Shown piece by piece: positions 45,700 through 58,962 of a stretch of 64,000 nucleotides of DNA (position 1 is the stretch's first letter; every line of letters starts with the position of its first letter). This stretch comes from Thuidium tamariscinum (lineage: Eukaryota; Streptophyta; Bryopsida; Hypnales; Thuidiaceae). The position numbers and the translations under genes are program-made. A model generated the notes under the pieces. The model saw only the letters and a list, made by a program, of their open reading frames with translations, was not told the origin of the DNA and did not search any database. The stretch covers positions 9,811,501 through 9,875,500 of the forward strand of contig OX344749.2 of NCBI GenBank assembly GCA_947034885.2, given 5' to 3'.

Positions 45700-45965
45700 T
45701 GAATTATTGTATTTCTGTACTATATACAGAAAGATTCTCTCTTGTTTATGGCCAGCGCGTCGTTTAGGGGAAATGAGCGGTTTCTGAGCCTCTTACCTTT
45801 CAGGGCTCGTCTCTCTCGTCTCTCTCGTTCTCTCTCGTTCTCGCTCACGGAAATCCTTTCTCTTGTGACGGATCTGTTTATCTTCCTTTGCAGCAATTCC
45901 TGTGGATTTCCACAGTTTGGGCCTAGAAATTTCCATATGTGAGCGAAATTTGTCATTGCGCTTCA
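45700..45965 (+). promoter_or_regulatory. Likely core promoter and CT-rich leader of the kinase-pseudokinase gene
   Basis: TACTATATACAG near 45,718 is a candidate TATA box. It is followed by a pyrimidine-rich leader (TCGTCTCTCTCGTCTCTCTC near 45,808) of the kind common at plant transcription starts, and a jump in GC content. An ATG at 45,748 opens a 65-codon frame (MASASFRGNERF) that is not in phase with the main coding exon by simple reading; the true start codon is unresolved. Confidence 0.45.
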
Positions 45966-46951
45966 GCGGCAGCTCGTCTTTACCGACATTCGCGGAGACG
46001 AGGTTGCTTCCCGATCCCAAGGCAGAATTCATCGGCGCATTGAGTGGGAGAGATCAACGGCCCTGTAAGTTTTCACGATTTTGTTTGTTAGACTTCTGGT
46101 AGAGGTTGATGTTTGAGTTTGAGGTTAGCGTGGTTGGCTGTCACGTACCACTGCTCTGTTCTTGTCTGGCTGGGTTTAAATTCCTTCCACTTCTTGCAAT
46201 TCAGGTTGACTGTTCCTTGTGTAATTCACGGCAGGATGGAGTTTCTCAGTGAAGACGGACGCGATCTGTTCCTCTCTCTTTGTTTTCGCTCTTAGTAAAC
46301 CCTTTTACACCGCCTTGTGGAAGTGCTTCCATGAGAATCTGTCTGCGTCGCCGATTCTCTTCGTCTTCTATTCGATCTTCTAGGTGTCTGCTTTACCGAC
46401 AATTAGCCGATATCCACAGTGGTGGGCAAAATCCCGGTGCGGGGAGGAGCGCGGTTCTGCGGCAGCTCGTCTTCACCGACATTCGCGGAGACGAGGTTGC
46501 TTCCCGATCCCAAGGCAGAATTCATCGGCGCGTTGAGTGGGAGAGATCACCGGCCTTGTAAGTTTTCACGATTTTGTTTGTTAGACTGCTGGTAGAGGTT
46601 GATGTTTGAGTTTGAGGTCAGCGTGGCTGGCGGTCACGTACCTCTGCTCTGTTCTTGTCTGGCTGGGTTTAAATTCCTTCCACTTCTTGCAATTCAGGTT
46701 GACTGTTCCTTGTGTAATTCACGGCAGGATGGAGTTTCTCAGTGAAGACGGACGTGATCTGTTCCTCTCTCTTTGTTTTCGCTCATAGTGAACCCTTTTA
46801 CATTGTCTTGCGGAAGTGCTTCCATCAGAATCTGTCTGCGTCGCCGATTCTCTTCGTCTTCTATTCGATCTTCTAGGTGTCTGCTTTACCGACAATTAGC
46901 CGATATCCACAGTGGTGGGCAAAATCCCGCTGCGGGGAGGAGCGCGCTTCT
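45966..46951 (+). repeat. 493-bp tandem duplication in the 5' region
   Basis: Unit 1 (45,966-46,458) and unit 2 (46,459-46,951) are about 96-98% identical. Each contains GGCAGCTCGTCTT(T/C)ACCGACA and a strong splice donor, CC(C/T)TGTAAGTTTTCACG, at 46,065 and 46,558. The donor phase (one base left over after GGCCC/GGCCT) matches the acceptor phase at 48,128, so the duplicated block may hold an alternative first exon. The high identity marks a recent duplication. Confidence 0.9.
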
Positions 46952-48127
46952 GAACCCTGTACAGTCCACACAAGGCAAATTCCAGTGCAAGGTATATCAG
47001 GTATGGTGCACTTTGCCGTGTTCCCCTCATCCTGAGATTTTGCGTAGTAACCTTGTTCTCTTCTGATTATTGCGTAAGAAACTCAGAATTTCAGAGTGTG
47101 AGGGTTTCGATGCTCGGGACTAACAATGCTGCGGATCGGGAGACTCGACAGGAGTATTAGACATAATACCCAAGTATGGCCATATTTGTAAAAATGGTTG
47201 TTTCGAAGTGTTGTAATTGTGACACTCCAGGGCACAAAGCTTTGAAACTTAGGGGCGTCTAGATAAGAGGATCCAGATTTTGCGCCTGGGAAAACGCGAA
47301 TCTCTTCAACTTTTTCCATTCTGAATAATATAAAGATAAATTGACTGTCCTAGAGAACATCGAGGGAAACAGGTCTATACATTTTCCTTGATTTGAAGGT
47401 CTTAGCATGGGTGAAGGACATGCTTGGGGCTTAGAAAGAGGGGAGTGATTTATTGTGAGCTTATGTCCTCTTTTTGCTCGTCAATGAATCGGTTGCCTTG
47501 AATACTAAATTCGGCAATATTAATGAGATAATCACCCTTTGTAAGTTGTCAACCAAAGGCACAAGTCAATGAGTTAGACTTTCAATAGTTGTTGATATAG
47601 TAGCACTGTAGTATGGTACTGATGTTGGCAGACACCATGATCAGCTATTGCTCCATGTCTCGCTATCACAACTTTTGTGATTGTTCCCTTCCCCAAATTT
47701 TTCTTACTTGGTTTTGCTAGGGAGAGAGGGGTAGCCAGTAGAAGAGGTATGTTTTTTGTACTCTGAATCTACTAGTGAATGATGATATCTTTATCAGGAA
47801 GAAGTGCAAATCCTTTCCACTTGCAAGGTGCTCTTAACAAGTTGTGGGTGCTTTGAAGATGTCTTTGTCTACGTTATTTAAATCAAATGTCACTGTGAAT
47901 GGTAATTTTCTCATCCCTTGATAGATTTGCCAAGGTAAAACTATAGAACTGACATTGTATCTTGCTTGGAATGTATCTGTTCATGTTGTTAGATTGTAAT
48001 AGTAAATCTCCAAGTTTATTTTTATTGAATTTAGCAAGTCATTTGAGATGTTTTCTTTCATAAGATAGTAAGGATTATGGTTAGTTCATTGAACAAGTTG
48101 ATTGTCTGATCGTGTTTTCTCATCCAG
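46952..48127 (+). other. Probable 5' untranslated region and first intron of the kinase gene
   Basis: No recognisable domain. It ends in a strong polypyrimidine acceptor (GTTTTCTCATCCAG at 48,114-48,127) directly before the coding exon. Confidence 0.5.
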
Positions 48128-51100
48128 CCCATATATCGGAAGACATTTTGAAGCTCACAAGAAAATGTCTAGAGCGTGTGCAAAAGATGACTTCGAAGGG
48201 TATTACGTTAACACCTCCTAAATTCAACTATGACCAGTGCAAATATCTAGCTGATAAGCTGAAATTGGTCGTGGAGAGTGCCGAGACTCTTCCACCAAAA
48301 GAGGTTACAAACTGCTTTGAAGTTATCAAGCTTGTACATGGTTTTGCAAATGTTGTAGAGACCATCATTCAAAGTTGTCGCCAAGACAAATGGATTCAAG
48401 CTGCTATGACAATGACAAATATATCGGAGTGCATAAAATCAATAGGCTTTTATTTGGAGGCAATTTCGCAATCCTTTCTTGGAGTCTTGACTTTAAACTC
48501 CGTTGATGATATATATCAGTCTGAAGTGAGAATTGTTGAAGAGAAGGCATCTTCTGATAGAGAAACATTGCTGAGGAATTTGAGTGCGTTGCTTCAGACA
48601 AAGCCAACAACCCGGGAAGTGTATCAGTTAGCGACTCTTCTACTTGAGGGACTTCAACACCCACAACATCAAAAAAATGGTAGTATGCCAAGACTTTTTC
48701 AAAATGTCAAGGACAACCTCATAGTAAAAGAGCAATTGGGAAGGGGCTCCTTTGCCACTGTATTCAAGGCATCATGCCTAAGAATTGAAGTTGCTAAGAA
48801 GACATTTTATGCTCGAGATTCACCTGATTTTGAGAACGAAGTGTCCATTTTGCAGACACTATCCCATCCTAATATTGCTTCCTTATTTGGCTATGCAAAG
48901 GATGATCAAGAATGTTCTCTGATCATAGAGTTAATGGACGAAGATCTTTTCAGCTTGATTCGGAGGAGAATGAAAGAAAACAAGAAGCGGGGATATCCAT
49001 TTGATATAATGGAATCTATAGATTTGATGCTTCAGATTGGAGGCGGCATGAAATACTTGCATGAGATGCAGATTGTTCATCGAGACTTGAAAGCATTGAA
49101 TATCCTTGTGAAACATGTGAAGACAAGAGACTTGAAGATTGCCTATGTATTGGCAAAAGTATCCGACTTTGGATTGTCAAAAATAAAACAAAATAGCTTG
49201 ACCCATAGCAGTCAAACTCCCAACATGGGCACTACAGGTTGGATGGCTCCAGAAATGATAAAACTCCACCTTGCTGGAAGTTCAGTTGAGATCTCAAACA
49301 CTGATGCTAGTGATGTCAAAGTTGCCAAACATCCTTTCAAAAGCGATGTGTACAGCTTTGCTATGGTTTGCCATGAGATCTTGTCTGGAGAATTGCCTTA
49401 CTTTGAAGAGCGCTTCCCGAATGAAGTGAAGAAGAAGGTATTGAGGGGTGATCGTCCTCAATTACCGAGTCATTGTCCTCCTGCTCTGAAGTCCTTGATG
49501 GAGAAATGTTGGAATGCGGATGCTAGCAAACGTCCTTCTTTCATTGAAATCTTTGCAGAGTTGCGACAATTACAATGTTCACTTCTAATGTCTCGTAAGT
49601 TCCTTCATCTAATTCTGTGCATTGGTTGTGAATATGTTATCGTAGTGGAGGAGATTCTACACTATAGATTAGAGATCTTATGTTTATGTTTCTTAACCTT
49701 GATATGTACATGTGACATATTGAATGGATTGGACTCTTTGCTTTGCTAGGGATAACCTTTTATAAGAAGAGATTTCAAGTGGGAACTTCAAGTGGAGAAT
49801 TCGAACGGGGAATTCTACCCAGAAAGTTCACAATTGCTGAATTGATCAGAATTACAAATGACTTTTCTGCAAGTCACAAGATTGGAGATGGACATTTTGG
49901 CACATTTTACAAGGGTGTTCTTGCGGATGGGACATTGTTAGCTATCTGGCGTTCAAAATCGGATTCTTACAGCCAGAACTTTAAAATGATTCAAGCAGAG
50001 GTAATTTCTACCACGAAATTTGTAGTTTAAGCTTTTAAAAACTTAGATTCAGCTTATAACATTAGAGGGTATATGTTTAGGATATGAATTGAAATAGCTA
50101 ATTATGTATGTTTGGCAAAGCTCCGCAGTGAATAATATGATGCAAGCACAATCTAATAGATAATCTGCTGCTATCTTTTTCATTTAAATTTAGAATTATT
50201 TTAATTGAATTTTCTGTAGTACCGTGCCTAACTATCAATGTCGGTAAAAAATAATTCTAATAAAAGATGCAGGGGTTTTAGGGAATCAGATTCTCTAAAA
50301 CTAATTGTTCTATATGGAGAAAACTCGGATTTCAAAGGAGTATTCCTCTTTAAGCATGTGTAGGATTTGATTACTTAAGTTAGTTAAATATTTGGCATGT
50401 CATGTCAACCTTGATAGCAAATGAGGTATTAAAGTGTTATATGATTTTTGGACATATATTCTAGTGATGTGCAATGTGAACATCACAAATAACTATTTAG
50501 GAACTAGGCATTTAATTTTTGAATGGAGTATAACACGTTTTGAACATGTACACAATAAGTTTTTGTTTTTTTCTAATCAAATGTTTGTAAATTTTTGTGT
50601 TAATTCTTAAATGTTTGTATGGTGAAGGATTTCAAAACTATTCCACAAGTTTTTCATTGTTCAAAAATTACAAGCATGATCCACCATGAAACTAAGCTTT
50701 TTTGGTTTGAAGAATGGCTATTGAGTACATATGATTAAATTCTATGAGAAAAATAACCATAATAAGACCTCATCAATCTATCCCTAAGTGGAAATTTCTT
50801 TGGAAGATCACTAGTATTCAATCTATAATCAATTTTAGATAGCAAAGTAACATTGTTTATGATTTTTTAATTCTTCATTTTTTGGATTTAGAATTTATTG
50901 GGACATTGTTAGAGCTAGCCATATGGATTTGATCTATGGATTATAATTTATAGCTTGAACTTAGTAGTCATAGGTAATTTATAATTCTAAATTACTCTTT
51001 AATACACTTTTAAATATTTTTGGAAATTTGAATTATCCCTTAGGTCAATCATGAAGACACCTCACTATGATTTTATTGAAATTGTTGGAAGGTTGTGATC

Positions 51101-53904
51101 TAGTAGTTTAAAAAAAGGATATAAGACCCTTGTAAGAGTAAGATGAGATGATTATAGGAGAGCTTCTTCTTGGAGAAGTCTTTTCATGAATTGCATTGTA
51201 TTTATTTTGCTTCCACATGGTTGGTTTCTTCATGATGATTAAAATTTCTTGAAACGATCTGATTTGTTTATTTTGTTGTTCATTGTGAATTTGTTTCTAC
51301 TTGCACTAGTTTTGATGATGTATTGTAATAGTTTTCATAGAATGAATAGTTTCAAGTGATACTAATTTTGCACTTTCAATTACAGGACAAATTAATGTAT
51401 ATGGGACTTATCACTATGGTCTACATTCATCTTGAAATTGGTGTAACTATCTAGCTAAGTAATACTTATATTTTCAATGTTTATTGTGTGATATATTAGG
51501 TTAGATCATTCAACATTCGAGAAACACATTCAAAGTTATTACGAATAGTTGGTGATTGTGCGACTACAAATGAGCGTTTTCTTGTCTATCCTTATATGTT
51601 GAATGGATCTGTGCGTTCCCAACTACAAAGTAAGTTCCATACACAAAAAAATATTTGCAAGTGCTAAGTTGAAAGTATTGCCAATTTCCAAATAGAAATG
51701 TTTATATCTCTTTACTATGTCATCTAAATGTTTATTTAGAATTGTAGTTTTCATTTCAACCAACATTACTTAGAATCACACTTTATTGCATTGTTTAACT
51801 TTAAACAAGTCCATGGTATAAGATGGATGTGAAATTCTCTTACTTTAGTCTTATATGTGACTTTATACAACTTTGGTCTCACATGTGATTTGTTTGCAGA
51901 AGTTGATCACGAAGAGCCTGCTCTAAGTTTTCAAATGCGAAAACATATTGCTCTAGGAGTAGCAAAGGGATTGGCATATTTGCATGAAGAATGCAGCCCA
52001 AATATTGCACACCGCAATGTCAACAATGGTGCTATTCTTTTGGATGATGAGTATGAGGCCTTGGTTGGAGGTTTTCATTTTCACAAGGTTATTGACTCTA
52101 TGCTTACAAGCCCATTGGAAACTTGGGGTTGCGAGGCGCTTGAAGATTGTCCCTATATTGAAGATTATCTTTATGGAGTGGCCCTTGTAAAGGATGATGT
52201 TTTCAACTATGGAATTTTGTTGTTGGAACTCATCACTGCAAGAAATCCTCTAGTGGTTGTCAAAGGTTCTAGCAAGTATGAACATGTGGTGAACCTTAGA
52301 GTTTGGGTAATTTTCTCTAACTCACATGTTGTACTTCCTAACTAGTAGTATTATAACCATTGCAACAATATACTATTGCACAAGAAATCTTACCATTCTC
52401 TTAAGTTTACTTGGTCTAGATTTGAATGAAGCTCAATAGTAATTACAAGCCTTGGATGAGTTTTGTAAGTATGAAAACATAATCATTGTTTTATGTGAAT
52501 ATGTGATAATTGGTTGTAACATTGTTAACTTAATATACTAGACATTGAATTTACTAGTCCATACAAAGAAATGTTATCAAAAAAATAGTTAGGAATAAAA
52601 CATTTAATTGTCTTTTGTTTGTTTAATGAATGTGAAGATAATATATTATTTAAAACAATCTTGTTGATTTGTATTATGTAAGTCTTCTCCTTTCTTTTGA
52701 TGAAGTTATAGAAAGGTTTGTAAATTAATATTAGTAATAGCAACTTTAGTTCTTTGTGAGCAAGTGTGAGTGGGTGATTTTTTAAAAACATCATCATGAA
52801 TAAAATAGGGAAGGTCTTATTATGAATTACATCATGTTTTTTGGCCTTCTCATAGATCATTTCCGTATGATATTGAATTTTTTTTAATTAGCACCTTTTT
52901 ATTGCCAACCACATTATGAGTACAAATTGTATGATGATATTTGTGTCATTCGCTAGGTTGTAAATTAAATTGGATCAATGGAGAAAACCAAAATCTCTTG
53001 TACTCTAGTTGTCCAATGAATATCATTTATTGTATTTGATATCTTGACTTTTGTATGGATTGTGATGTAAATGAAGTTCTTTTTGAAATCTCAGGTTAAT
53101 ACTCAATTGAGCAAACAAACTTTGGACTCATTGGATCAAGGTGGCATGTTGAAAGTCCATGAAAGGGAATTGGAATTGATAGTAGATTCCAATCTCAAAG
53201 AATACGATGTGAGCGATATGAAAGATTTATTTCAGGTGAGTTTAATTCTAGATTTGTTGTTAGATAAATACTTTGTATCATGATAATATGATATGTTTTT
53301 GAGTCATGTGGATTGTCTAAATAGTATAATCACATATATAATTTATTTGTTACTTAGTAAGGTAGGAGATTCGAAATCCACTCGACTACCCACTTCCTCA
53401 CACATACACTTTAGGTACATGTTGCTTTTTTATCTTCACAAGAATGTACAGACAATGTGCATTTGAAGAATTAGGCAATTTTAGAACCCTATGTCATTTT
53501 GACTTCAAAAATTCATGAATAATTCTAAAAGCTCTAAAAAAAATATGAATTGGCTTTGGGTTAGATGCCAAATCCACTTGTCTTCAGTTTCATGGAAAAT
53601 ATAGTGAAAATATTTCAAGAAGTTTCATCTCCCCAAAATTCAGTTTCAGCTTTTAGATGAATGCTTTATGGACCTCCTACTTTGTTATTGATACTAAGTA
53701 GGTAGACAATGATTTATTGTACCTAAAGTTGAAAAAAATACATGCATCCCATGACATTGATACTCAAAGTGGATATTTTGTAATGAATAGGTGGCTCTAT
53801 TATGTACACGATTCCCTCCATCAACTAGGCCAAAAATGAGTGAAGTGGTAAAAATGCTCCTAGGAAGATCACCATGGATAAGCTTTGCAAAGCCATCACG
53901 GTGA
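48128..53904 (+). CDS. Kinase-pseudokinase fusion protein (TKL kinase plus SERK-like dead kinase)
   Basis: Exons read: 48,128-49,594; 49,750-50,000; 51,500-51,629; 51,900-52,306; 53,095-53,235; 53,791-53,904 (TGA). All junctions are GT-AG and keep the frame. From the first Met in this exon (48,187) the protein has 816 residues; an upstream exon probably adds the true N-terminus. In order: a helical region of about 175 residues; an active-looking TKL kinase (GRGSFATV, VAKK, HRDLKALN, SDFGLSK, MAPE, SDVYSF); then a linker and a domain that follows SERK-type LRR receptor kinases closely (LVYPYMLNGSV, IALGVAKGLAYLHEE, DVFNYGILLLELIT, RPKMSEVVKML). This second domain is catalytically dead: the VAVK lysine is Trp (LAIWR), HRD is HRN, DFG is GFH and APE is gone. 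No transmembrane segment is seen, so probably cytoplasmic. Known: tandem kinase-pseudokinase proteins act in plant immunity. Inferred: a decoy or regulatory role. Two adjacent genes is the alternative. Confidence 0.8.
50001..51499 (+). other. Large intron (1.5 kb) of the fusion gene
   Basis: Donor AG|GTAATT and acceptor TATTAG|GTTAGA. AT-rich with no gene inside. The position matches the break between the glycine-loop and subdomain IV parts of the SERK-like domain. Confidence 0.7.
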
Positions 53905-56900
53905 TGTATCATACTATCCAAAAGGCAAAGTTAATTTTCAACTTAGGCTAAGTTTTATACAAGTGTTTGCCCATGTTAGTTATTTCATCTTTTGGTAAGG
54001 TGGAAGCACCCAAAACCGTCAACATATGCAATTCAACATAGTAGGAGGCATCTTTTTCAAAAATAATATATTTGTAATATTAGTGAGTGAAAATCATGAA
54101 TATTAAAAAAAATAGTTTTTCTTTAGTTGGATGTTACATGTAATTTCTATGATTTTCAAAGTGTCACATGCTTAAACCATGAAACTATCACATAGGTGCT
54201 CCTAACTTTGAACTCTATTAAAATCAATAGCTAGTGAATTAGAGATAAATAAGTACATATCTTTCAAATGTTTGAACAATTTAGTGTCAAGCATGTGGAG
54301 GATATATTAGGCAAAGTCTAGAGGCACAATTAGGTGTAATTATGGTATAGAAATGGATGTTTCTACCTTAGCAACTAAAAGTTTTGAATTCATTAAACCC
54401 TACAAGGATGGGTTGGTTTCTATGGAAATCATCATTTTTGAAATCGTGCAATTTATCTACTTTAAGAAATTCTAAAGTATTCATTGGATACTAAACTATT
54501 GTTCATGACCTCCTTTTTGTACAAAATTTCAAGGATGAATTATTGCACTTTGTCTTACATACAAGAATTCTCTATCATCCATTACACTTAGTGTCTCCAA
54601 TGGTGGTACAAGGTTAAAATATTGACAATTGTAAGTAGTTGTTTGCTATGAAAACAAATGTAGTTGTGAAAAGTTGTTAGGATGTATATTTTATATCCTC
54701 AATAAAATAGTTTTGTATCTATTTCTTGTTGACATCTATACATATTAAGTTGTACATATTATGCTTATTTTAATTCCTAAATATAAAAGACCTTTTTTTG
54801 GACTTTCTTGGAGTTTGTTTAAAACAAAACAAGAAGATCAAATTTTTATTAGGTTTATCAATATTTTGAAAATTGTAACCATATGAATACAAAGTAGATG
54901 TATTATAGATCACATAGGAAAAGTAAACACAACAATGTCACTTATGGATTGAAAGATTAAACTTAAAATTGAAGTCATAAAAAGAATATGTGGCTAAATG
55001 ACATAATATAAATAACTATATTCATTTTAAAGCTTTTCAAATTTCTTTAATGAATTTTCAATATAATTATTTCCTCAAAATCAAGAGTATTTAAGATTCA
55101 TCTCTAGAAGCCTCTAGTTAAATAAATAAATAAGATTTGTAACAAACACCCTTGAATAAATTCTTGGATAGAAAAATTTTGAAAAAGAAATTATCAATTT
55201 TTTAATCATTAAATAGACTTTAATCCCTGGAGGACTAAAGAACCTACTTTAGGCTTTTTGAGAATTTAGGCAAGCTTTATTGATTTCATGATTTGGATTT
55301 TTTGCATGAATTTTGTAGGATGGGTGCTACTCATCATAATCTTTGTAAGAAACTTACTTCAAGTCATTCCAACAAATATTACAAAAGTTAAAACAATTTT
55401 TTCAATTTCAATGTCAAATCAGGCATCAAAAAATATTTTCTATAAATATAAAATTATTTTTAAAAACTTGTATAGATTAATACCTTCACCCACCCACCCA
55501 CCCAAAAAATTGAATCTATTCAATTGTGAATAATGAGATAAAAGTTTTGAAGAGCTATAATTTGTAGTCAATCAAAGTCATCTTTAGCTCTCAATTTTGA
55601 AAATTTTCAAATAAAAACAAATATGAAAGGTAGTAATTTTATATTGGAACATTTTTACCATCAAAATCAATCATTCTCAAATTTCTCTAAAAATTACTAG
55701 GATATTAGTTTTATCTTTCATTGAATAACACCTTTTACTTTACAAATTTCACGACAAATTTTTAAAGAATGCACAAGTTATAGGTGATACATGTTTTTTC
55801 CTGAAAAAGTTGAAAGACAAAATTTCACCTTTCGGAAGGACTTGAAAAGCCTACATCCTAAAGTTTAGGCACAGTGAACTTGCAATCAGTGAAGATATTT
55901 ATTCTTGAATTTTTGGACAATGTAACTAAGTAAGTTAACCAAAGGATCCTACACTTGAAATTGTTAAAAAATAAATATAGATGAAGATTTCGACCTTGAT
56001 TTGGAGGTGTGTATATTGAAGCAAATTTGGATGTGTAAATGCATTTGTCCTTTAGGAGTTAAAGGGTATTCAACTTTTCATAAAACTACAAAAAATAATA
56101 TTTTAGAAAGATTTTGAATAACTTCAAAGTTTAAGTGACACTAAAATATGATGTCTTAGGTATTTAGGTAATGATTCCTCAAAAAACAATTAAAGAAACC
56201 TATAATATTCAATAATTTGTGTCAAAGATAAAATACATAATACAAAGAAGAACAAAAATAGTCAAATCAAAATTAGGAGAGAAGAAAGAAGAGAGGAAGG
56301 GAAGTGATCCTTTAATCTTGTAAGGATGGGCTAGTTTCTATAAAAATCATCCTTTTTGCAACAATGCAAATTCTACACTCTAAAAAATTCAATAGTATTT
56401 ATTGAAGACCATACTAGTGTTGATGACCTCCCCTTGCACAAAATTCCAAGGATGAACAATTGCATTTCTATCTTACAAGCAACAATTCTTTGTCATCCAT
56501 CAAACCATTTTGTTCCTTAACGTCCTTACAAGGTTAAGCATTAGAAACACATTTTGACAAAATATTGAGAAGAAAGTTGGAAATTCTTTGAAGAAGAAGA
56601 AATATTTTTTTAATTTAAAAAAAAATTAAGAAGGCATACAAAATGAAAGAATCATAAAATTGCTTATAAATTTGGCATAGTTTTTTCTTAAAAGCTAAAT
56701 AATATCAATTCTAAAAAATTTCAGGTAAGCCAGCAATAATATCTATTCTTGTATTTGATTGAAAATTTCAAAAATTCCTCTCAAAAAAACTTTTTGAGCA
56801 TAATTTTTTTGGATTCATTACATGTTCAACATAATGGCCTTTATAACAATTACCACATTAATTAAAATAGAATGACTTAAAATAAAATTTATGGATATGT

Positions 56901-57112
56901 ACAATTAGAAAAAACAATTAAAAATTAAAAATAGATACTTATTTTTAAACAACACAAAATCAAAATTCACATCTATAGCATGATGATTGAGAGTTGTTCT
57001 CAAAACACATGCAATGTGTATGTATTTACACTTCTAAAGGCCTTGACAATTATTTTCTAGTCTTTATCCTACTTCATTATGAAAATTATGATTCCCAAAT
57101 TTATTCTATTTT
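53905..57112. other. AT-rich intergenic DNA, no gene
   Basis: 54,360-54,620 and 56,300-56,550 share several words in order (GGATGGGTTGGTTTCTAT/GGATGGGCTAGTTTCTAT, AAAATCATC, ATTTCAAGGATGAA/ATTCCAAGGATGAA, TTCTxTxTCATCCAT), so they are diverged copies of another repeat. No coding signal. Confidence 0.5.
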
Positions 57113-57240
57113 CACTACAAAAAATATGGGATAAATGATCGCAAAGAATGATGCAAAATAGTCATTTCAAACAAAAATGGATGCAAAATGAGTTGAGGCC
57201 CTAAACTCATCGTAGACAAATCATTTTTTGAGTGAATGCA
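57113..57240 (+). mobile_element. CACTA-type MITE remnant
   Basis: The left end CACTACAAAAAATATGGGAT resembles the 42,345 element, including ATAAATGA and AAAATAGTCATTT. No matching right end is found, so it is truncated. Confidence 0.55.
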
Positions 57241-57659
57241 ATTGATTATCACCATCCATTTCAGACTTGGATGAAGAATGGGTGTGAGTGTTGGAAAATT
57301 GTAAAGGATCATTGCAAGAAACATTGTGCATTTCTTGTTAGCATTTTAGCATTGGACACTTTTTTGGAGGAATACTATTTAACTTTATTATTATTATTAT
57401 TTTTAAAACATGAAAAAAATGTCCGATGTATATACATTAAAGAAAAAAAGGAACCTATGAAGGAAAAGCTTAGGAAAGTTCTCAAAGTAGGAGAATCAAA
57501 GAAGTGCAAAATCTCATAAAAATGGACATATTGATATTTTAATTTGTCAAAAAAAATAAAAATGACTTTTTTTAGAATCTAAAAATTGAGTAGTTAGAAA
57601 GCCAATTGATAATGATGAGATTCTACCAAAAAAGAATCTTAGAACCATCATTAGTGTTC
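57241..57659. other. Intergenic DNA, no gene
   Basis: A 95-codon frame (57,232-57,519) has low-complexity Leu/Lys content typical of AT-rich chance frames. Confidence 0.4.
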
Positions 57660-58045
57660 AGAATTTGTATACAATAGAAGTGTGGTTTGTACTCATGTAG
57701 AAGATATAAAATAATGTGTTTCTAGATTTTCTTTGGTAGGAATATGCTTTCTTACTATGCAAATGTACCATCAAAATTTCATCTTAAGATTATTAAATTT
57801 GGAGACTCCTAACGTTATACAACCCCCTAAACTTCATTTTGTGATAAATTAATAATTTAAACGAATTTTAAATCTAAATTGATTCTATTTCATTTCTAAA
57901 AAATTAGGGATGTAAGAACCATTAAGTTAGAGAGGTATTCAAATTATTTTATGTTTTTAGATCTTTGGATTCAAAAGTTATAGTATAAAAGAATGTCATT
58001 TCAATTGTAATTGAGAGTAGGACCAATGTCTCTTGCAATCACTGT
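57660..58045 (+). mobile_element. Diverged copy of the right arm of the 40.5-kb hairpin element
   Basis: Aligns in the same orientation with 41,225-41,590: GAAGATATAAAATAATGT, AGATTTTCTTTGGTAGGAA, a TACCATxxAAATTTCA block, GGATTCA..AAAAGTTATA, and finally CTTGCAATCAC for the element end. Only one arm is present, so it is a related full element or a broken hairpin. Confidence 0.6.
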
Positions 58046-58564
58046 AAACCACATGTGCCATTGTAGACACCAAGCACCTTCTCATTTGGTACACTCATGC
58101 TTTTGTTCATAGTTAGGATAAATGTAAATAATATAATCTAAAATTGTAGTCAAAGTATTTTAGCATTTTTGGCAATAGATGCATAGGAGTCCTTGACTTC
58201 AAGATAATTACCCTCTATAATCATGTGGAGCTATCCTCAAGGGCCATCGTAGAAACAATGTAGTTGCAATGTGTAAATACCAGACACATTAAAAAAATAA
58301 TTTCAACGTACAAGCCATCTTTGCTTTCAATGTAATTATTTAGAATGGAACCATATCATGATTCCAAAGTATCTTCCATTCACAAAGCAATAACTACATC
58401 AACAAACTACCTTACACATCTTTTGTACATAAAATCTTGGATTAGCTTAAAAAGGGACAATTAAGTCAATTTGGAGTTTCACACTAGTCATGCACAGTTG
58501 CATTATACTCATTTGAGAGTGACTAAAAGTCTATGTCACCAAATTACCCTATCCATCCTTTGTA
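58046..58564. other. Intergenic DNA, no gene
   Basis: No coding signal or clear repeat boundary. Confidence 0.4.
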
Positions 58565-58950
58565 CATGATACAGCAAGCAAGAACTTTTGCCTCCATGTA
58601 AACGAGACAATTTTCACAATGAATTTTGAAAGCAAGGGACATTCAAAGCACCCTTAGTAAGCCTAAAAAAGTGCCTAAGTTGATCTAGCAAAACCATTTT
58701 TAAAAGAATAAAATCTATGATATGGAAGATTTCCATACCACAAGACAAAATAGAGTCTAAAATCATTTATATAATCTAGCTTGACACGTGGATATCAACA
58801 TATGAAAACTAATAAATGATTTGAGTCATTTGTGATTAAGGTAGGTACATTTCAAATCACACTCCTTGCATAAAACTACCATTATCACTCTAAGTACTCT
58901 TCAAAATCAACATATATATATATATATATATATATTAAAAGAAGAAATTT
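58565..58950 (+). repeat. Dispersed repeat, copy 2 (partner 3,795-4,225)
   Basis: See the first copy. Here its end is interrupted by an (AT)n microsatellite at 58,912-58,935 that is absent from the other copy. Confidence 0.6.
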
Positions 58951-58962
58951 TAAAACATTGAA

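Noticed and set aside
45742..45942. 65-codon frame starting at ATG 45,748 as the first exon of the kinase gene
   Set aside because: It ends in a TGA before the donor at 46,065 and no convincing internal splice joins it to the main exon; kept as an unresolved leader.
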